DNA of 64,000 nucleotides from Plecoglossus altivelis. Taxonomy: Eukaryota > Chordata > Actinopteri > Osmeriformes > Plecoglossidae. Below, piece by piece: positions 38,379 to 52,000 of the stretch. Both the position numbers and the translations under genes were made by a program. The notes beneath the pieces were generated by a model that was not told where the DNA came from, did no database searches, and saw only the letters and a program-made list of their open reading frames with translations. The stretch is from NCBI GenBank assembly GCA_036571765.1, contig BROE01000013.1:10691690-10755689 (forward strand), written 5' to 3'. Position 1 is the stretch's first letter. The number at the start of each line of letters is the position of its first letter.

Positions 38379-41300
38379 TTGACGATAATTTGTTTCTCAG
38401 TTAGGGTTTGTGGTGACAGACACAATTTATGACTATCAGACGGTGTATAGGAAAGGTTTTGTCGCAGAAACATCCAGATGAGAGGTTTAGCCATCAAAAA
38501 ATGCTAAATTCAAAATCTCTAGAACTGAACAGTTTCATCCTGTTACATCCATTTGAAAAACTGTCAGCAAAATGATTTGACTCTATAAAGATCTAAAAGT
38601 AAAAAACTGTGTTGAAAAATGGCCCAAAGGGCCCCGGTTAAGTGTAGAGCAGTCAGTCTTTTATTCCATTAAAAACAAATGATTAGTCATATACTGAATA
38701 TTCACATAATGTATAGTACAATCCTATACAATATCTTATATCCGGAGCCATTTATACTTACATCAGAATGTCTTCTCAGTAAATTAGTTTATGTCAAATG
38801 AGCTGCATGATCAGACAGTTAACTACATTAAACAAGTAATTGTGCAAATAATGTAATTAGCACATTCTGACTAGCATGCACACACCAGAGTGTAGCGAAG
38901 ACTATACTTGGTGTTTGCTAAAAGGTCACACACTTTTACGCTCATGTTTGCTTAGTAGTCTAGTTGCACTCGTAGACACAACTACTACAAAACAACCACC
39001 ATTCGCAGTCATGCACATGAAGTGCAGATAAATATAAAGGTAACGTCATATCAACAATAACTGGCAAACTCATCGGGAAAGAGAGGGGGAGGAGAGAAAC
39101 CTCTCTCTACTCTGTTCCGTGCCATCCTTATTAATGAAATCCTTTCAAATGGGTCTTGTGGTTCTATTTTCTTGAGTGTGATTTATTCTGTCCGTGAAGC
39201 TCTTGCAAAGCTGAGAGGAGGTTGAGATGAGAACCATTATAGGAAGGTCTGTGTGGATTCAGAAGCCCAGTTATCCTGAATGATTGCAGGGAACAGCCAC
39301 AGATGAAATCACCATAATGTGTTATTCATCAACCCTAAGGACCCTACCCATGGACACACTCATGCGCACATCAATGAAGATGCACAGTCACCAACACGCA
39401 TGCATCAGGGTATGGCCATTCCTATATACAGGACTATACATATGCACATGTAACATACAGTGTGAAACTGTGATGACTCATTACTTAGACATGCACACAA
39501 TTGTGTTCTCGCATTTGACATCAAGAATACTTAGACAGACGATGCCTACAAAGAGCTCGAATTTAAAAGTCAAATTATAAATTGACATTCCACTGTAACT
39601 AAGCTGTCTGTAAATAACCATAACTTGCTAAACAACCATAATAGCAGTCAGTATAGACCATCAAAATCCTACCAATGAAATAACTAACTTGAAAAAACTA
39701 TGAATATTGTACAAGTGCTCCAACATACCAGCATAACTAACTAAAATGCAAACACACTGGCTGTTTCAGTAATCCCCAGAATAAAAAGTAATGCTTTGCT
39801 GAGCCCCAGCATCAAGAAGCTCAAGAAGTACTGCTGTAGGCCGTCATCCACTAACAGAAAATGCCAGCCCACTTCAGTGTAGTGAAGCTGTTACTGAGAG
39901 AGATTGGGAGTAGAGCTTAGATTGGTCATTGGTGTTGTTCATCTTGTCGACAGAACATTTCTCTCCCAGATAGGGCTTTGCAACAATACACTGGAGACAG
40001 TCATGATGAATTGGGCTGTGAGGGACCTGTGTAATTTCCTGTTAATGCATACAGGTAAACCAATACACAGCCTGGACCAGCCATCACCATGTGTCTGTAA
40101 TAATGACATGGTGGATGTTGGTGCATGTTTACGGTGTGACTGAATACTGATGACAAACTACAGAACGTCCAGGAGAAGCTCTTGTGTGACGAACAAGGTG
40201 GAATGGTAGGCCTACATAGTGACATTCATAATTGAGACAGTGACACAATTTTTGTTGTTTTGGCACAGTACTCCCACTCTGTCATTGTCCAAATATACAC
40301 CAGACAGTATTGGTTCACAAGTCTCTCTTGTTTTTGGAATTGCACATGAAATTATGAATTTGGTGATGAATTTGAATAGTGGCAAAACCGTTTCAAGTTA
40401 TTCTATTGATGTCCACTTTTCTATTATGAAAGAAAGAAATCTTTTTACATAGACGCATAAGCTGTTACCTACTGAGTATTTTGACCCTGTTGCTCAAACA
40501 GATGTGCAGCTGGCTAACATGCAGTTGTTTTGCCGAACATGAGATTCCAGATTCTGAACACTTCAAGAGGTTGTCAACAGTAGCCATGGCAATGCACGTT
40601 GACTGTTAAACTACATTGTCACATCATTGACTTTCAACTGAAAATGTGCACTTGGACTCACTCAAATGTGACAGTGGCTGACATGGACAATCATGATAAT
40701 AATATTTGTTTGAACGAAAGAACAACTGACTAGACACAACAGCTGAGGTCTAAGAAGGTCTATAAACAACCATTGGAATAAACAGCACAACACATAAATA
40801 GAGGAATTCCAAACAGAAAAAGCATATGGGAACACTTGCAACATTATAAACAGTGCCCTAGCCCTGGCGGAGGATAGTGCCAGCTGTTTTTCTGAGTTGG
40901 TTTAGCTTTCGACGTCCAATTTCCTTCAAAGCAAGCCAGTTCTGGGCTATGTAGCCATCTGGAGCTAGGTGCAGCACCAGCACAATAAATCGAGCCAGAC
41001 CACATCTCTGCGACCTTGTGCAGTGAACTCAAAACAATACACTGCATTTATAGGAAAACCAGAAGTTTTTTTCTCGCTTTCGAGGAGATTCTTGCGGGCT
41101 GTCACGAGAAGTGACTGTGGAGCTTTCGAAATCTGAGCTGTGCGACCGGGCGAGTGGGGCCTGTCTCTTTGCGTCCCGTCAACCATCTGGGTGTAACTCA
41201 AGCGGGGGCGCAGAGCCAAATTCAAACAAACGCTCCGCTGGTTGGGCTTGGGGGCTTGGGAGGGGTGACTGATGAGGTGCTATGCAGTGGCCTTGACCCT

Positions 41301-41441
41301 ACTCAGCCTTCAGCTTCCAACAATAACACACAGTCGTACGAACATGTCCAGTCTGCTGGAGAACATTGCCGCCTATGGAACTATCTGCATTACACAACAT
41401 GTCACTTTTCATAAGAGCCCTGTGTATTGTGTGTCCAAGAA

Positions 41442-41457
41442 TGTGTGTGTGTGTGTA

Positions 41458-41532
<75 letters not shown>
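41442..41532. repeat. Compound (TG)n(AG)n microsatellite
   Basis: About 36 bp of TG followed by about 55 bp of uninterrupted GA. Spurious open frames of alternating Arg/Glu, Ser/Leu and Cys/Val arise from it. Confidence 0.95.
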
Positions 41533-41533
<1 letters not shown>

Positions 41534-42340
41534 TGTGTGTATGTGTAGTTTGCTCCAGAGCCAGGCTGGTTGTATGGGAGCTATGGGTCTTGTAATGAAA
41601 CACAGGACCAGTAAAAGTGACATTTGACAGCACCACAGTAACCTGATAGATTGGACTCTGGATCCTGATGATGAGGAAGGCTGCGGCTGTAGACTAATGA
41701 ACACAAGTGTTTGTAGGAGGCATGTTAGGACATAAAACAAGCTCATACCTCCTCTCCCAAGTGGTTTTTCAATGGCTTCAGTAAAGTCCTAGGCAGAGAT
41801 TGCTTTTACTTTGCTTAAAATGAAAAAGGAGACATCAGTGATGATCAGCTAAGGGGGAAAAGAAAAGAACCAGAGTATGTACTTAGTGGTGTCTGGGCTT
41901 TTTTCCCAGCCCTCCAATGCTGCTGACCCACAATCCCTTGGACACCTCTGTTTACTATGACCTCAATGACAGCTCCTCCACACCTGGGTGTAGTTACCCG
42001 GCATGCCAGACTACAAGCCAACCTTAAATTTGGATACCAAATACTTCCAAAGATGGGTTTCTGAGATTTGGAGAATAGTTTTATAGTGGTTGAAGAAAGA
42101 GAGTCCTGTCCTTGTTCCAGTCTATAGCACTTCATGCTTTTGGGATTAGCGCGGCCATCTTGTTCATGGCCATCAGCCTGGGGCTACTGCTGATCCGCTA
42201 ATCTCCACGTCAGATGGATTACCTGGCACCCTGAATCAATGATTAGATTGACACATTCACATCATAGAGTTCCCCTGAGCTTTGCAGCGGCTGCACTAAA
42301 CTGATAAAAGGGCTTTACAGTGAGTGCATTAAGGAATGCA

Positions 42341-42388
42341 TCTCTCTCTTCTTTACGCTCTCTCTCTGTCTCTCTGTCTCTCTTTCTG

Positions 42389-42428
<40 letters not shown>

Positions 42429-42440
42429 CTCTTTCTCTCT
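42341..42440. repeat. (TC)n microsatellite with TG interruptions
   Basis: Long TC-rich tract; the perfect core is at about 42394-42425. Confidence 0.93.
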
Positions 42441-44490
42441 TCCATTTTGTAAAGTCACGAATGCCATGGGGCTTCTTTGTGTAAGTAGCCTGTCTTCTAA
42501 TTTGGATAATCCAGTTGAAGTTTTTAGATTTTTGAGAGTGGAACTTCAATTGAGATAACTCTCTTAAGTTGTCATTAACTGCATGGTGTGATTCAATTTA
42601 TAGTCTTACTTTGACACTTTACAGTCCTTTCCTAGTGTTTTCTGAGCCTTTTTACATCTTTAGTTACGTTCTTTTCTAAAGTTTATCTGTGTAGTTAGAA
42701 TGACAGTAGCCGGTGTCACTGCAAGATGTTGGCGAGATCCTTCAACTATTCTCACACAGACGTGAATTAGTGATTCCCCTTCATGAACAATGTTATAGAA
42801 ACAAAAAACAATATAATGGAAACCCTGGAGGAATAGTTTTCTCTGTTGTACGTTTTATTCAAGTTCTTGACAGACGTGAAGTGGACTAAGGTTACAGCCA
42901 CACTGCATACCTTGCTGGTCATAGCCATCCATTCTCTCAGTGTGTCTGACAGCTAACAGGTGTCTGCTTCAAAGAGATTCATGAATTGGAAAGGGCTTCA
43001 TCGCTTAACACTTCTAGGATAAGGCATCCCAGCATCATCTTTTCCTGTGTGAATCGTGCTGTGAACACAATGTTACATTGACCTCCCTCTGAGAAACAGT
43101 TATCACCGTCATCACTCACCAACTAATTATTTCAGCCAAACATCCAGAAAGTTTAATGTCTACTTTTTCTAGCCCTGACATTTATTTTGAAGTAATTCTT
43201 CTGTGTGGAAATGTCACTGTTGTTCAATCACCACAGTAGGGAGCATTTTGAAGTTCTGAGAACCGTGGTCTTTTTTCAGTCATTTCATTGCATCTCAGTG
43301 AAGACAGCATTGAGAGATTTGAGATGTGCCAATGGATTCATAATAGAAGTTATGGCTGTATGTGAATACTTGTAAAAATAACAAAGCTATATGAAATGTT
43401 TATTTTTTTAAATGCAAGAAGCACAAGCGTGTTGAAAGTAAGAGTTCTGGTGTCAGTATGCGCCATGACAAATTGGTCATAATCAACAGGGTGACATTGA
43501 CGCATCAATAAGTGAATATCCTGTCTCCCTCTCACACTCATTCCTTCTCCCTTACATCTCTTTCTTCCCAGGCTGTGTGCATAAGATGATGTTTAGACCA
43601 TTATTTTTAGAGACATCACCGGTTTACTCAGAGTTTAATGAAACATGCCAGAAACGGTGGACTATAATAGGTGAGAGTGACGGAGAGGGAGAGTTGATGG
43701 TAGAACAAAAAATAAACAATAAAAAATAAGTTGGAAGGTAAGGAAGGTTTAGCAACTAAGATGAGTAAACAGTGGGGATCGTAAACAAATAAAAAGGTGT
43801 GTGTGTCTAGGGGGGAGGGGCCTTGAGCCTCACAGCCATCACCTCCCTCCGTCATAGTTGCTGTGCACTACACCAAATACCCTATTACCCATCATCCACT
43901 CTGGCTGATGGATGGCTTATCAGTGTCCCTGTATGGATGAAAGCAAGATGGCAGTTAAACTAAGAAAGTATAGTTGGGCAGAATCATAGACTCAGTATAA
44001 AAGCCAACGATTAATTTATGCATCACATGTATTCAGCTGTCTTTGTCAAGTTCCTAACTTGGACGCAAACAACCCAGGACAAAGAACTAATCAAGGACAT
44101 CAAACAAAAAGAAATCATTTCTCTAGGACTTTTAACATGGGCATTAATGTAATTTAATAACCATGGAAACTTGAGAACCATAGGATACATTTGATAGATG
44201 AACAGGTTCTTTTAAAATGACACAGCAGTAAAGGTTGCCAGGTTTGTTTGCAAGATGTATGACAGGATTATTGGGGTTGTGTTTGCTGTGAACTCTGCAA
44301 AGGAAGCAATAGATTACTTTGCAACCAAAACCATTCTGATTCTGTGGTTGATAGAATTAGGTCATTTAGAAATGATCAAATCATGGCCTGCTGTTAAATT
44401 GGTTTGTAAATATTCCCCAATTACCTAGTCATGGGGATCTCTGAACAGGCACGAGATTTTCTAAACCCACATTTAATCACAATTTGTTTA

Positions 44491-44584
44491 CAAACCCAAA
44501 TCAGGAAAATGTGGGGACTGTATGAAAAAGACAAATAAAAAGTAGTGACTTCTAAATTTACTTTGACTTGATTTCATTGCAGAC
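44491..44584 (+). repeat. Tc1-like left terminal inverted repeat
   Basis: It starts CAAACCCAAATCAGGAAAAT and ends near ATTGCAGAC. It pairs with the reverse complement of 45954-46052 with scattered mismatches and short gaps. Confidence 0.85.
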
Positions 44585-44869
44585 AATACAACAGCACATT
44601 ATTTAATGTGTTCCTCATGACTTTTATAGTGTTTAAAAAAATCCTATTTTGGTTCTTGCAACACATTTAAAAAAAGTTGGAACAGTAAAGCATTTAACAC
44701 TTTGTAATCTTGCCATTCCTTTTCACAACACTTAAAAGATGTTTAGGGACTGAAGACACCAAATGATGAAGTGTTTCAGTTGTAATTTTGTCCCATTCTT
44801 ACTGCAAACAAGTCTTAAGGTGGGCAACAATACAGGGTCTTCATTGTCTCATTTCGCACTTCGAAATGC

Positions 44870-45792
44870 ACCATTCATTCTCTATTGGAGACAGGTCAGG
44901 ACTGCAGGCAGGCCAGTCAAGTACCTGTATCCTCTTCCTCCGCAGCCAGTACTTTGATGTGTGCAGAATGTTGTTTTGCATTACCTTGTTGAAATATGCA
45001 TGGACATCCCTTGAAAAGATGTCTTCTTGAAGGCAGCATATTGTGCTCCAAAATCTCTATGTACTTTTCAGCATTAATGGTGCCATCACAAAAGTGCACG
45101 TTACCTTTGCCAAGGGCACTGACACAACCCCATACCATGACAGACCCTGGTTTTTGGACTTGTTGCTGGTAACTGTCTAGATTATCATTTTCTTTGGTGT
45201 GAAGCACACAGTCTTATTTCTCCCCAAAAATACCATAAATACGGATTCATCTGACCACAGTACATATTTCCACTGTGTGATGGTCCATTCCAGATGCCTC
45301 TGAGCCCAGAGAAGTCGACAGCACTTCTGGACACTTAGCATAGGGCTTCTTTTTGGTACAGTACAGTTTTAACTGGCATTTGTGGATGTAACTACATATT
45401 GTGGTACTTAAAGGTTTGGCAAAGTAGTCCTGGGCCCATGTGGTGATATCGCTTATAGATGAATGACGATTCTTGATGCAGTGCCGCCTGAGGGATCAGA
45501 GATCACGGTTGTTCAGCTGAGGCTTGCACCCTTGTCCTTTACGCACTGAAATTCCTCCACAGTCCTTAAATCTTTTAATTATGTTATGCACTGTTAAAGG
45601 TGAATTAAGCAAATGTCTTCCTACCTTTCTTTGAGGAACATAGCTTTTAAACATTTCAATAATTTTCTCACACATTTGTTGGCTAACTGGCAGTCCTCTG
45701 CCCATCTTTGCTCCTAAAGGACTAGACCTTTCTTGGATGCTGCTTTTGTACCAAATCATAATTACAATCACTTGTGACATTAACTGTTTCAA
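44870..45792 (-). pseudogene. Tc1-like transposase pseudogene
   Basis: The N-terminal part (45496-45705) begins MGRGLPVSQQMCEKIIEMFK and is a paired-type helix-turn-helix DNA-binding region. The catalytic part shows WKYVLWSDES at about 45243-45270, with the first acidic residue present, and PGSVMVWGC further on. The second catalytic position reads FQQGNAKQHSA where the family has FQQDNARPHSA, so Asp is replaced by Gly. The last block, DWPACSPDLSPIE, lies in another frame after a shift near 44,930. Internal stops also break the frame. It cannot encode an active transposase. Confidence 0.9.
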
Positions 45793-45953
45793 ATCACATC
45801 ATTATTTAACCAATGTACCTGATTACTAGCCTTAAATTGCTGCTGTCCCAATCTTTTAGGGATGTGTTGAAGGTCTGAATGACAGGAAAGGATATATTTA
45901 ACAAATTAAATTAAATTGACCAGACAAAACATGAAATATTTGGTGTTCACATC

Positions 45954-46052
45954 GTCTGCAATTAAATACATGTCAAAGTAAACTTAGAAATCACTACTTT
46001 CTTTTTAATTTGTGTTTTCCATACTGTCCCAACTTCTTCTGATTTGGGGTTG
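45954..46052 (-). repeat. Tc1-like right terminal inverted repeat
   Basis: On the minus strand it reads CAACCCCAAATCAGAAGAAG onward to ATTGCAGAC, about 99 nt, and matches the left end. Confidence 0.85.
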
Positions 46053-49000
46053 TAAAAGGACCCTAACTGAGAAAACGTGGTGTCGTTGACAAATCATTCT
46101 CTGACTGAAAGCAGTTACCCTTTCAATAACTCTATGGGTTAACATGATGATTTTTTTTCCATCAATCTGTTCCTCTCCCTATGCACACTATTTGCCCAGC
46201 TAGATATGGTTGAGATGCACAGGCTTATCTGCAGGAAGAAATAGGTGTGGTGGGGCTCTGTCCTGTGTGGAGCTTCAGCGCCTGGAGTTTAATACCTGTG
46301 GACAGAGATTTGGTGTTGAGAACACTACTGTGCTGGCTTACAGTCACTGCCAGTCCTTCATCATGGCTAACTGCCCATCTGGGCAGTCCAGCAAAGGTCT
46401 TAGAAGTAGCACATCGGCTGTCATTGTACAGTAAGCATATGACAAATTGCTTTACTGTTGTAATGGTAAGCTGAATCCAGCCTTGAAGTAGATAGCTTGA
46501 GCAAAAATACCTCAAAACTAAAAAGTAGATTTGAAAGTTGTTGTGGTGTAACCTTGAGCCCCATTGAAGTCAGATAACATAGTATTTGCAGGCATACCTT
46601 GATTTATAGAAAATAATGTCACATTAGCAAAATAAACACTTCTACTTTCCACATAAGAAAATCAGTTATCAGTTAAATGTTTATTCTGGAGATATGAAAG
46701 GATCTAGACATAATGACATCTACTATAGAAAATGACAGTGACCTGACTTTTGACCCTTGACTTAAACAGTGACTGGTATTGGAAACCTTTACAAACAAGC
46801 GAGTCACAGAAGGTGAGGCTCACTGTTTTGTTTCAGAAAATCACTAAAAACCAATCAAGGGGCTTAGGTATGGTCGTGAAACTTCTATCCTTCTTTATCT
46901 CTTGTTTTTCCCTCAGAGCGTATTGCCCTTGATGGAATGTGTGCTCTTGGTTCTCATAGTAGCAACTTTAAACGTTTAAGGTTTTCTCTCCATCAAGGCA
47001 TGGCTCTGTCCTACATTATGGACTCTTCTTATGCGGGAGTCGAAACAGAGTAATCTCTCCTTGATTGTACTTTGGACTAATTGGCATTAATTAGTATGGG
47101 TATCAATATACACACCCAAAGCTTTACAGTTTTGTAATTTTGTTTAATTGAGTCTGAATGGAAGGAATCATTCCCTGTTGAGAACATAATTTCATTTTTA
47201 AGAATTCTCACAGTTGAAATACGCCTTTCAGCAAATATCCAGTGCACATTTTCATAAATAACTCATTATTTTGTCACACATCTGCCAAATTAGACTGTGA
47301 GACTAAAGAGATGACCATAATATGGGGTTGAGCGTGTCAAGGACAAACTTAACCAACATCTCTAGAGGATATTATACAGCAGTGTGTGGCATTTTGAAGG
47401 AGGTTTGGTACATTTTAAGTCACTGAATGCTAAAATTAAAATGTTACGCTGAGATGAACCAATGTTAATAAATATCAAAGCCATATATTAAAATCCTGAA
47501 GGGTTCATAATTTGGTGGTTTCAAATCAGAAGATAAACAAAGGATAAAACTCCTGATTGAATCATGTTCTTGGATTAGTTGTCTTGTTTAGTTTTGTAAT
47601 CGTATATTATTACCGACTATCCTTAGAAGAGGCAATTCAACAAAACTCCTAGCCCACACTTGTGTAGTCAATCATGGCAGCATGAGGTTACAATGTGCAG
47701 TACATGGATTGCATGGTCTTAAACATTGTGTATTTATTATAACAGAAATACATACATAACAGGTAGTCATTACATTTCAAGAGGCAATCTAAAATGGAGA
47801 AAAGAAATGTGTCTGTATCAAGAACATATGTGTACATATCCTACACACCCCCAGTACGACGAATGGGTGCATGTGGCTTTGGCCTTAGCACCATGTGTGT
47901 TGTGGCAGACATGTTGTGTAACAGGTGTGTGGGTGAGAGAGGGGGAGAGGACTACATCTGTCCCCGCAGATACAGGTCATGTCCTCTTTCTTCCATCTGT
48001 CTTCTACATGTCCTCTTGAGACTTTCAGGTGGCGCAGGAGGTGTGTTTGGTAAGGAGGGTGCAAATGGTCCCCAGCAGTATACTACACTGCTATAGTAAC
48101 ATCGCAGTTCATGTTAGTTGAATTTCAAGTATGGCCCATTGTTGTGTGTTTGGGTGACACACAAACATTGTCTATCATACAGAAATTGACAGGTTTTGTG
48201 TGTGTGAGAGGGAAAGAGTCTGTGTGCAACAGACAGTGACACTTTGTGCAACAGACAGAACACTTTGGCCAGACAGAACTCCCCCATGTAGCCATGGGTC
48301 AGGACCTTTCCCTCAAGCTTCCAGCATCTCACAATCCCTTTCCCCAGCCCAGTGTGCCACCAGTACCCACAGGCACACAGGGATGGTGGACACACACTGT
48401 CATTGCCATGTGTTCATTGAACAAATAACTGTCACACAGCTCACCATCCTGCTTTGGCCAGACATTGAACAGCAGTTCCTAATGGTCATTACGTATAGGT
48501 AAGGAAAGAAGGAACATTTCATGTGTTTGCTAGGGCTCGATTGGTTTTGGAAGTTGAATTAAAGAGAAAAGCAGCTGATGTCTTGCCCATTTAAATGATT
48601 TTTTATTGAGCAATTCCTACACTTGGGGCTTAATATCAAATATTATAGCGTGAATTTAAAGTGATTCGTAACTCCGCCAGTCTTAAGTTTATGAATAAAA
48701 ACGTACATATAATTGGACAAAAATGTTAAATCTCACAAAAAAATGTTAAGCAAAATTATATATACCCAAATGTGCAAGAATCAATCTAAAGTAGTGGATC
48801 TTTAATTAAATTGCAGTTTCTACAGACTTTTGATTGACACCTGAAACATACAGTAGCATTTCAAGTCGTTTAAATCTAGGTGATTGAACAGAGAGGACAA
48901 TTGGCCAGTGCAGACCAAGCCCACTAGGGTGCAACATAGGGAGACAAGAAATCAGCTCAGATTTCCTCTGAATGAAGATTGGCTCCAGTATATGGGATCC

Positions 49001-52000
49001 AGGGAAAAGTGATGTGCAGGAAAAAATGAAACTCATAAATATTGATACCATAATGCAGCTAAAGTTACGAGCATTCTATTAAAGAATCTTCTTTGGTAAT
49101 AGGTGAAGATGATTCAACATTCCACCTACCATTCCCTTTCACAGCTAGGGCAAGGGGTTTATGTCCTTCACATGCTGGTGATGTGAAGACAGTAGCTCAC
49201 ACAGTTACGCTCAACACCAGCACAGTGTTTATAAGCTTTTCCTAGTCACTTATAATAGGCACTTTTGAACGAACATGCAATGTAAAAATGGAAATACTGC
49301 ATATTGCTTAAAATTGATCACATGATTTCTAAGGGTAGTTAAGGAACCTAAAAGTGAACTATTAATTTATGGACTATAATTGTACAGATAATAAAAGTGA
49401 CAAACCCCTGTTGAGGTCAATGTTACAGAACCATAGCCATGTCTTCAAATACACATGTGGGGGGACCTTAGGACGTGGCAAATCGTTATTAGACTTGCTG
49501 GTGTGTGTGAAGTGCACCAGCTAGCATTGAAAGAACCAGTTCATTACTGGCCCACTGGGCAAGCTGCATTTTGATGGATTTCCCCAGGACTCTCCACACC
49601 CTGCTGGGTAATTGCTGTTAGTCTAAGTGCACTACCAGAACCCAACCCATTTCCTTCTGGAGCTTTCTCCTTCCGAGAGTGTGTGTGTATTTAAATTTGT
49701 GTACGCGTGTCAGAGAAATGGAGTGAGTTTGTGAGAGAAAGCCAAAGAAACTATACATGATGATGTATGAAACCCAAATAACAAGTCATCTGTTTAAATC
49801 AAGCTTGAAGCCCATCACCCAATACATTTAGATGAGCCAATAAAGGACCATGGCTGCTTCATAGGTCACTCTCCTGTTTTATTGCTACTCAGACAAAAAA
49901 GTGGCTAGCATACTCAACAGCCCTCTGTTACTGGAGAGAACGCAAAAGAGAGAGCGTGAGTGTATTCGAGCGATTGGGATCAAGAAAGAGCGAGGCAGAA
50001 AGGATTTCACCATGTCTTAAAATGTGAGTGATAGAAACTAAATGAATAAGGAAAATGGAGAGAGAAGGGAGCAACAGAATTAGGAGAACTGAGAGAGAGA
50101 GAAATGGGATGTGAAATAGATTTGCCAGGAAGCGCTGATCAGGGCTCAGACGAGGCCTGCATTAGAGTAGATGAGAGTCTCTATCGCTGTCTCCATCTGC
50201 ACTGCTCATCGTAGCCTGAGGCTTCTGCATGGTGGAGGAGAGAGGAACACTATGGAGTCTGGCATTGCATACATGGTGCATAGCCTCCATTGAAAAGAAC
50301 TAAACTCCATTGTGAGTTCACTCACACAGGGCTATTCATAGATGTTCCAAAGTTTTCAAAGTTTATTCAGTGTCAAGGTGAAAAATGTGTAAAAATACAA
50401 CATGTCAATACTATTTAAAGTTATGAAATATTGTGAAATTGCCAAAAAATGACTTTGCATTTGGATAACATTCACTTTATAACAATGTTATAAATGGATG
50501 TTTCTTTCTAAAATATGAATGTGACATATTGTACATCTTAAGATATTCTAGTACATTTCTTAGTGCAATCTGTATGAAGCTTCTAAAATGGTTCCAAGTT
50601 AAACAATGACTTGATTGTCACTTGGAAAGAAAATAGGCATTCAGTGAGAAAGAGGACTGATTTTATTTCACCCATTGATTTCTACCACAGGAAAAAACAA
50701 CAAAATAAATACAGAACCAATTAATGACGTAGAAATGGCCTTAGAGAAAAAAGATGAATCCCAATCATGTGTGTCCAAAAGAATGGATTCTGTGAAGAAC
50801 TATAATGCCATGTTTGGCCATCCAACTTGTCCTAGCAATGCAATTCCTAGGCCAGAAATTGACTCAGGAAGTAATTGAGTTTCCAGGTTGATGTAGCCAG
50901 GCATTTAAAACAATGTAAAGACAGTTATGGCACTTTAAGCAATTAAAGTGTAATCCAGCCCTGATTTATGACCTATGGCCAAGAAGAGACAAACACACGC
51001 TTCATTATTTGTCATTTCTCTGGTTTAACTTGTTGCAGGACTTTCAATTATTACACTGTCACACTTAAACCGAAATTCACAATGCAAGCACCTGCACAGA
51101 TATGTCCAAAGAAAATCAGTCCCTCAAAAACAATAAGGACAAATAAACAGCTTGCACACAAACTACCATATTGTTTTAGCATCTCTAGCTGGAGACAAGC
51201 CTGCAGATGCTATCCCCTGAAGCCCCATTGCTACTGTGCTCTTCACAAACCCACCCTGCCACTCTAAGGAGGCATGATGTCAGCTGTGAGTGAAATATAA
51301 AATATGACTTAAAAGTGAGGGCAGGCTAACCTCCCAGTGTAGGAGGACGCTGTGGCCTTGGGGGTGGAGTTGACAGTGTAATGAAGGGCTGGAGTGTGTT
51401 TGCAAATAAAGTACAAATTGCAATCCACAAAAATGCATTTGCAAGCCATTGTTGGTCTTTTAAAAAGGTGGTCATTGTTTTTGTTAGATGGACCCCATGT
51501 TATTTCAGTGTTTGTTTGACTAGTGCAATATTGAATGATTGTTGTAGGTAAGATACAAAATGAAATGCCATATATTGTTCCATTTCAACGTATGTTTAAA
51601 ATAATGATTATAGAGTTGCTGTGTGTAATTAATGTAATATAGGGACTTTAATTCACAATTTACTCAAACATTCAGTTACTATTGGAACAGCTTGATTTGT
51701 TAACCCTTGTATGTAACTACTATGTGATTTTGTGATCATGTTAAAGAATGATCTATAAACAGAGTATTGAGACTATATGGTCACAATACATTATTTAAAG
51801 TTGAACTCACGTCTTCCCTCAAGGAGCATTGGTTGGTTTAAAAGGTATGAGGGGAAAGTTATTTCAAAGCCTTTCTTTATTGAACGCCAGCTAGCCTAGA
51901 TCGACATGGTTGACATACAAATTACCTCTGCTCTCCATGTCTACCTATGTTCAGTCTGTTGTTAGGCATATATTTAGAACAAACAGTGAATGGAAGCAGC

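Larger units (their letters stand above)
27579..44490. other. Gene-poor interval, left part
   Basis: No exon of a recognised gene was found on either strand. The interval holds several short hairpins (31.6 and 32.6 kb), a 19-bp tandem repeat, microsatellites, AT-rich blocks with homeodomain-like TAAT cores (notably 38.2-38.4 kb), and GC-richer patches near 35.6, 37.3 and 41.1 kb. Confidence 0.6.
44491..46052 (-). mobile_element. Degenerate Tc1/mariner DNA transposon
   Basis: A 1562-bp element flanked by TA dinucleotides (44489-44490 and 46053-46054), as expected for Tc1/mariner insertion. Both ends carry inverted repeats of about 95 bp starting CAA(A/C)CCCAAATCAG, interrupted by small indels. 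A transposase remnant lies on the minus strand between them. Length and architecture fit an autonomous Tc1-like element of fish, now broken. Confidence 0.9.

Noticed and set aside
41402..41746. Ser/Leu and Arg/Glu repetitive open frames
   Set aside because: They derive from the (TG)n(AG)n microsatellite.
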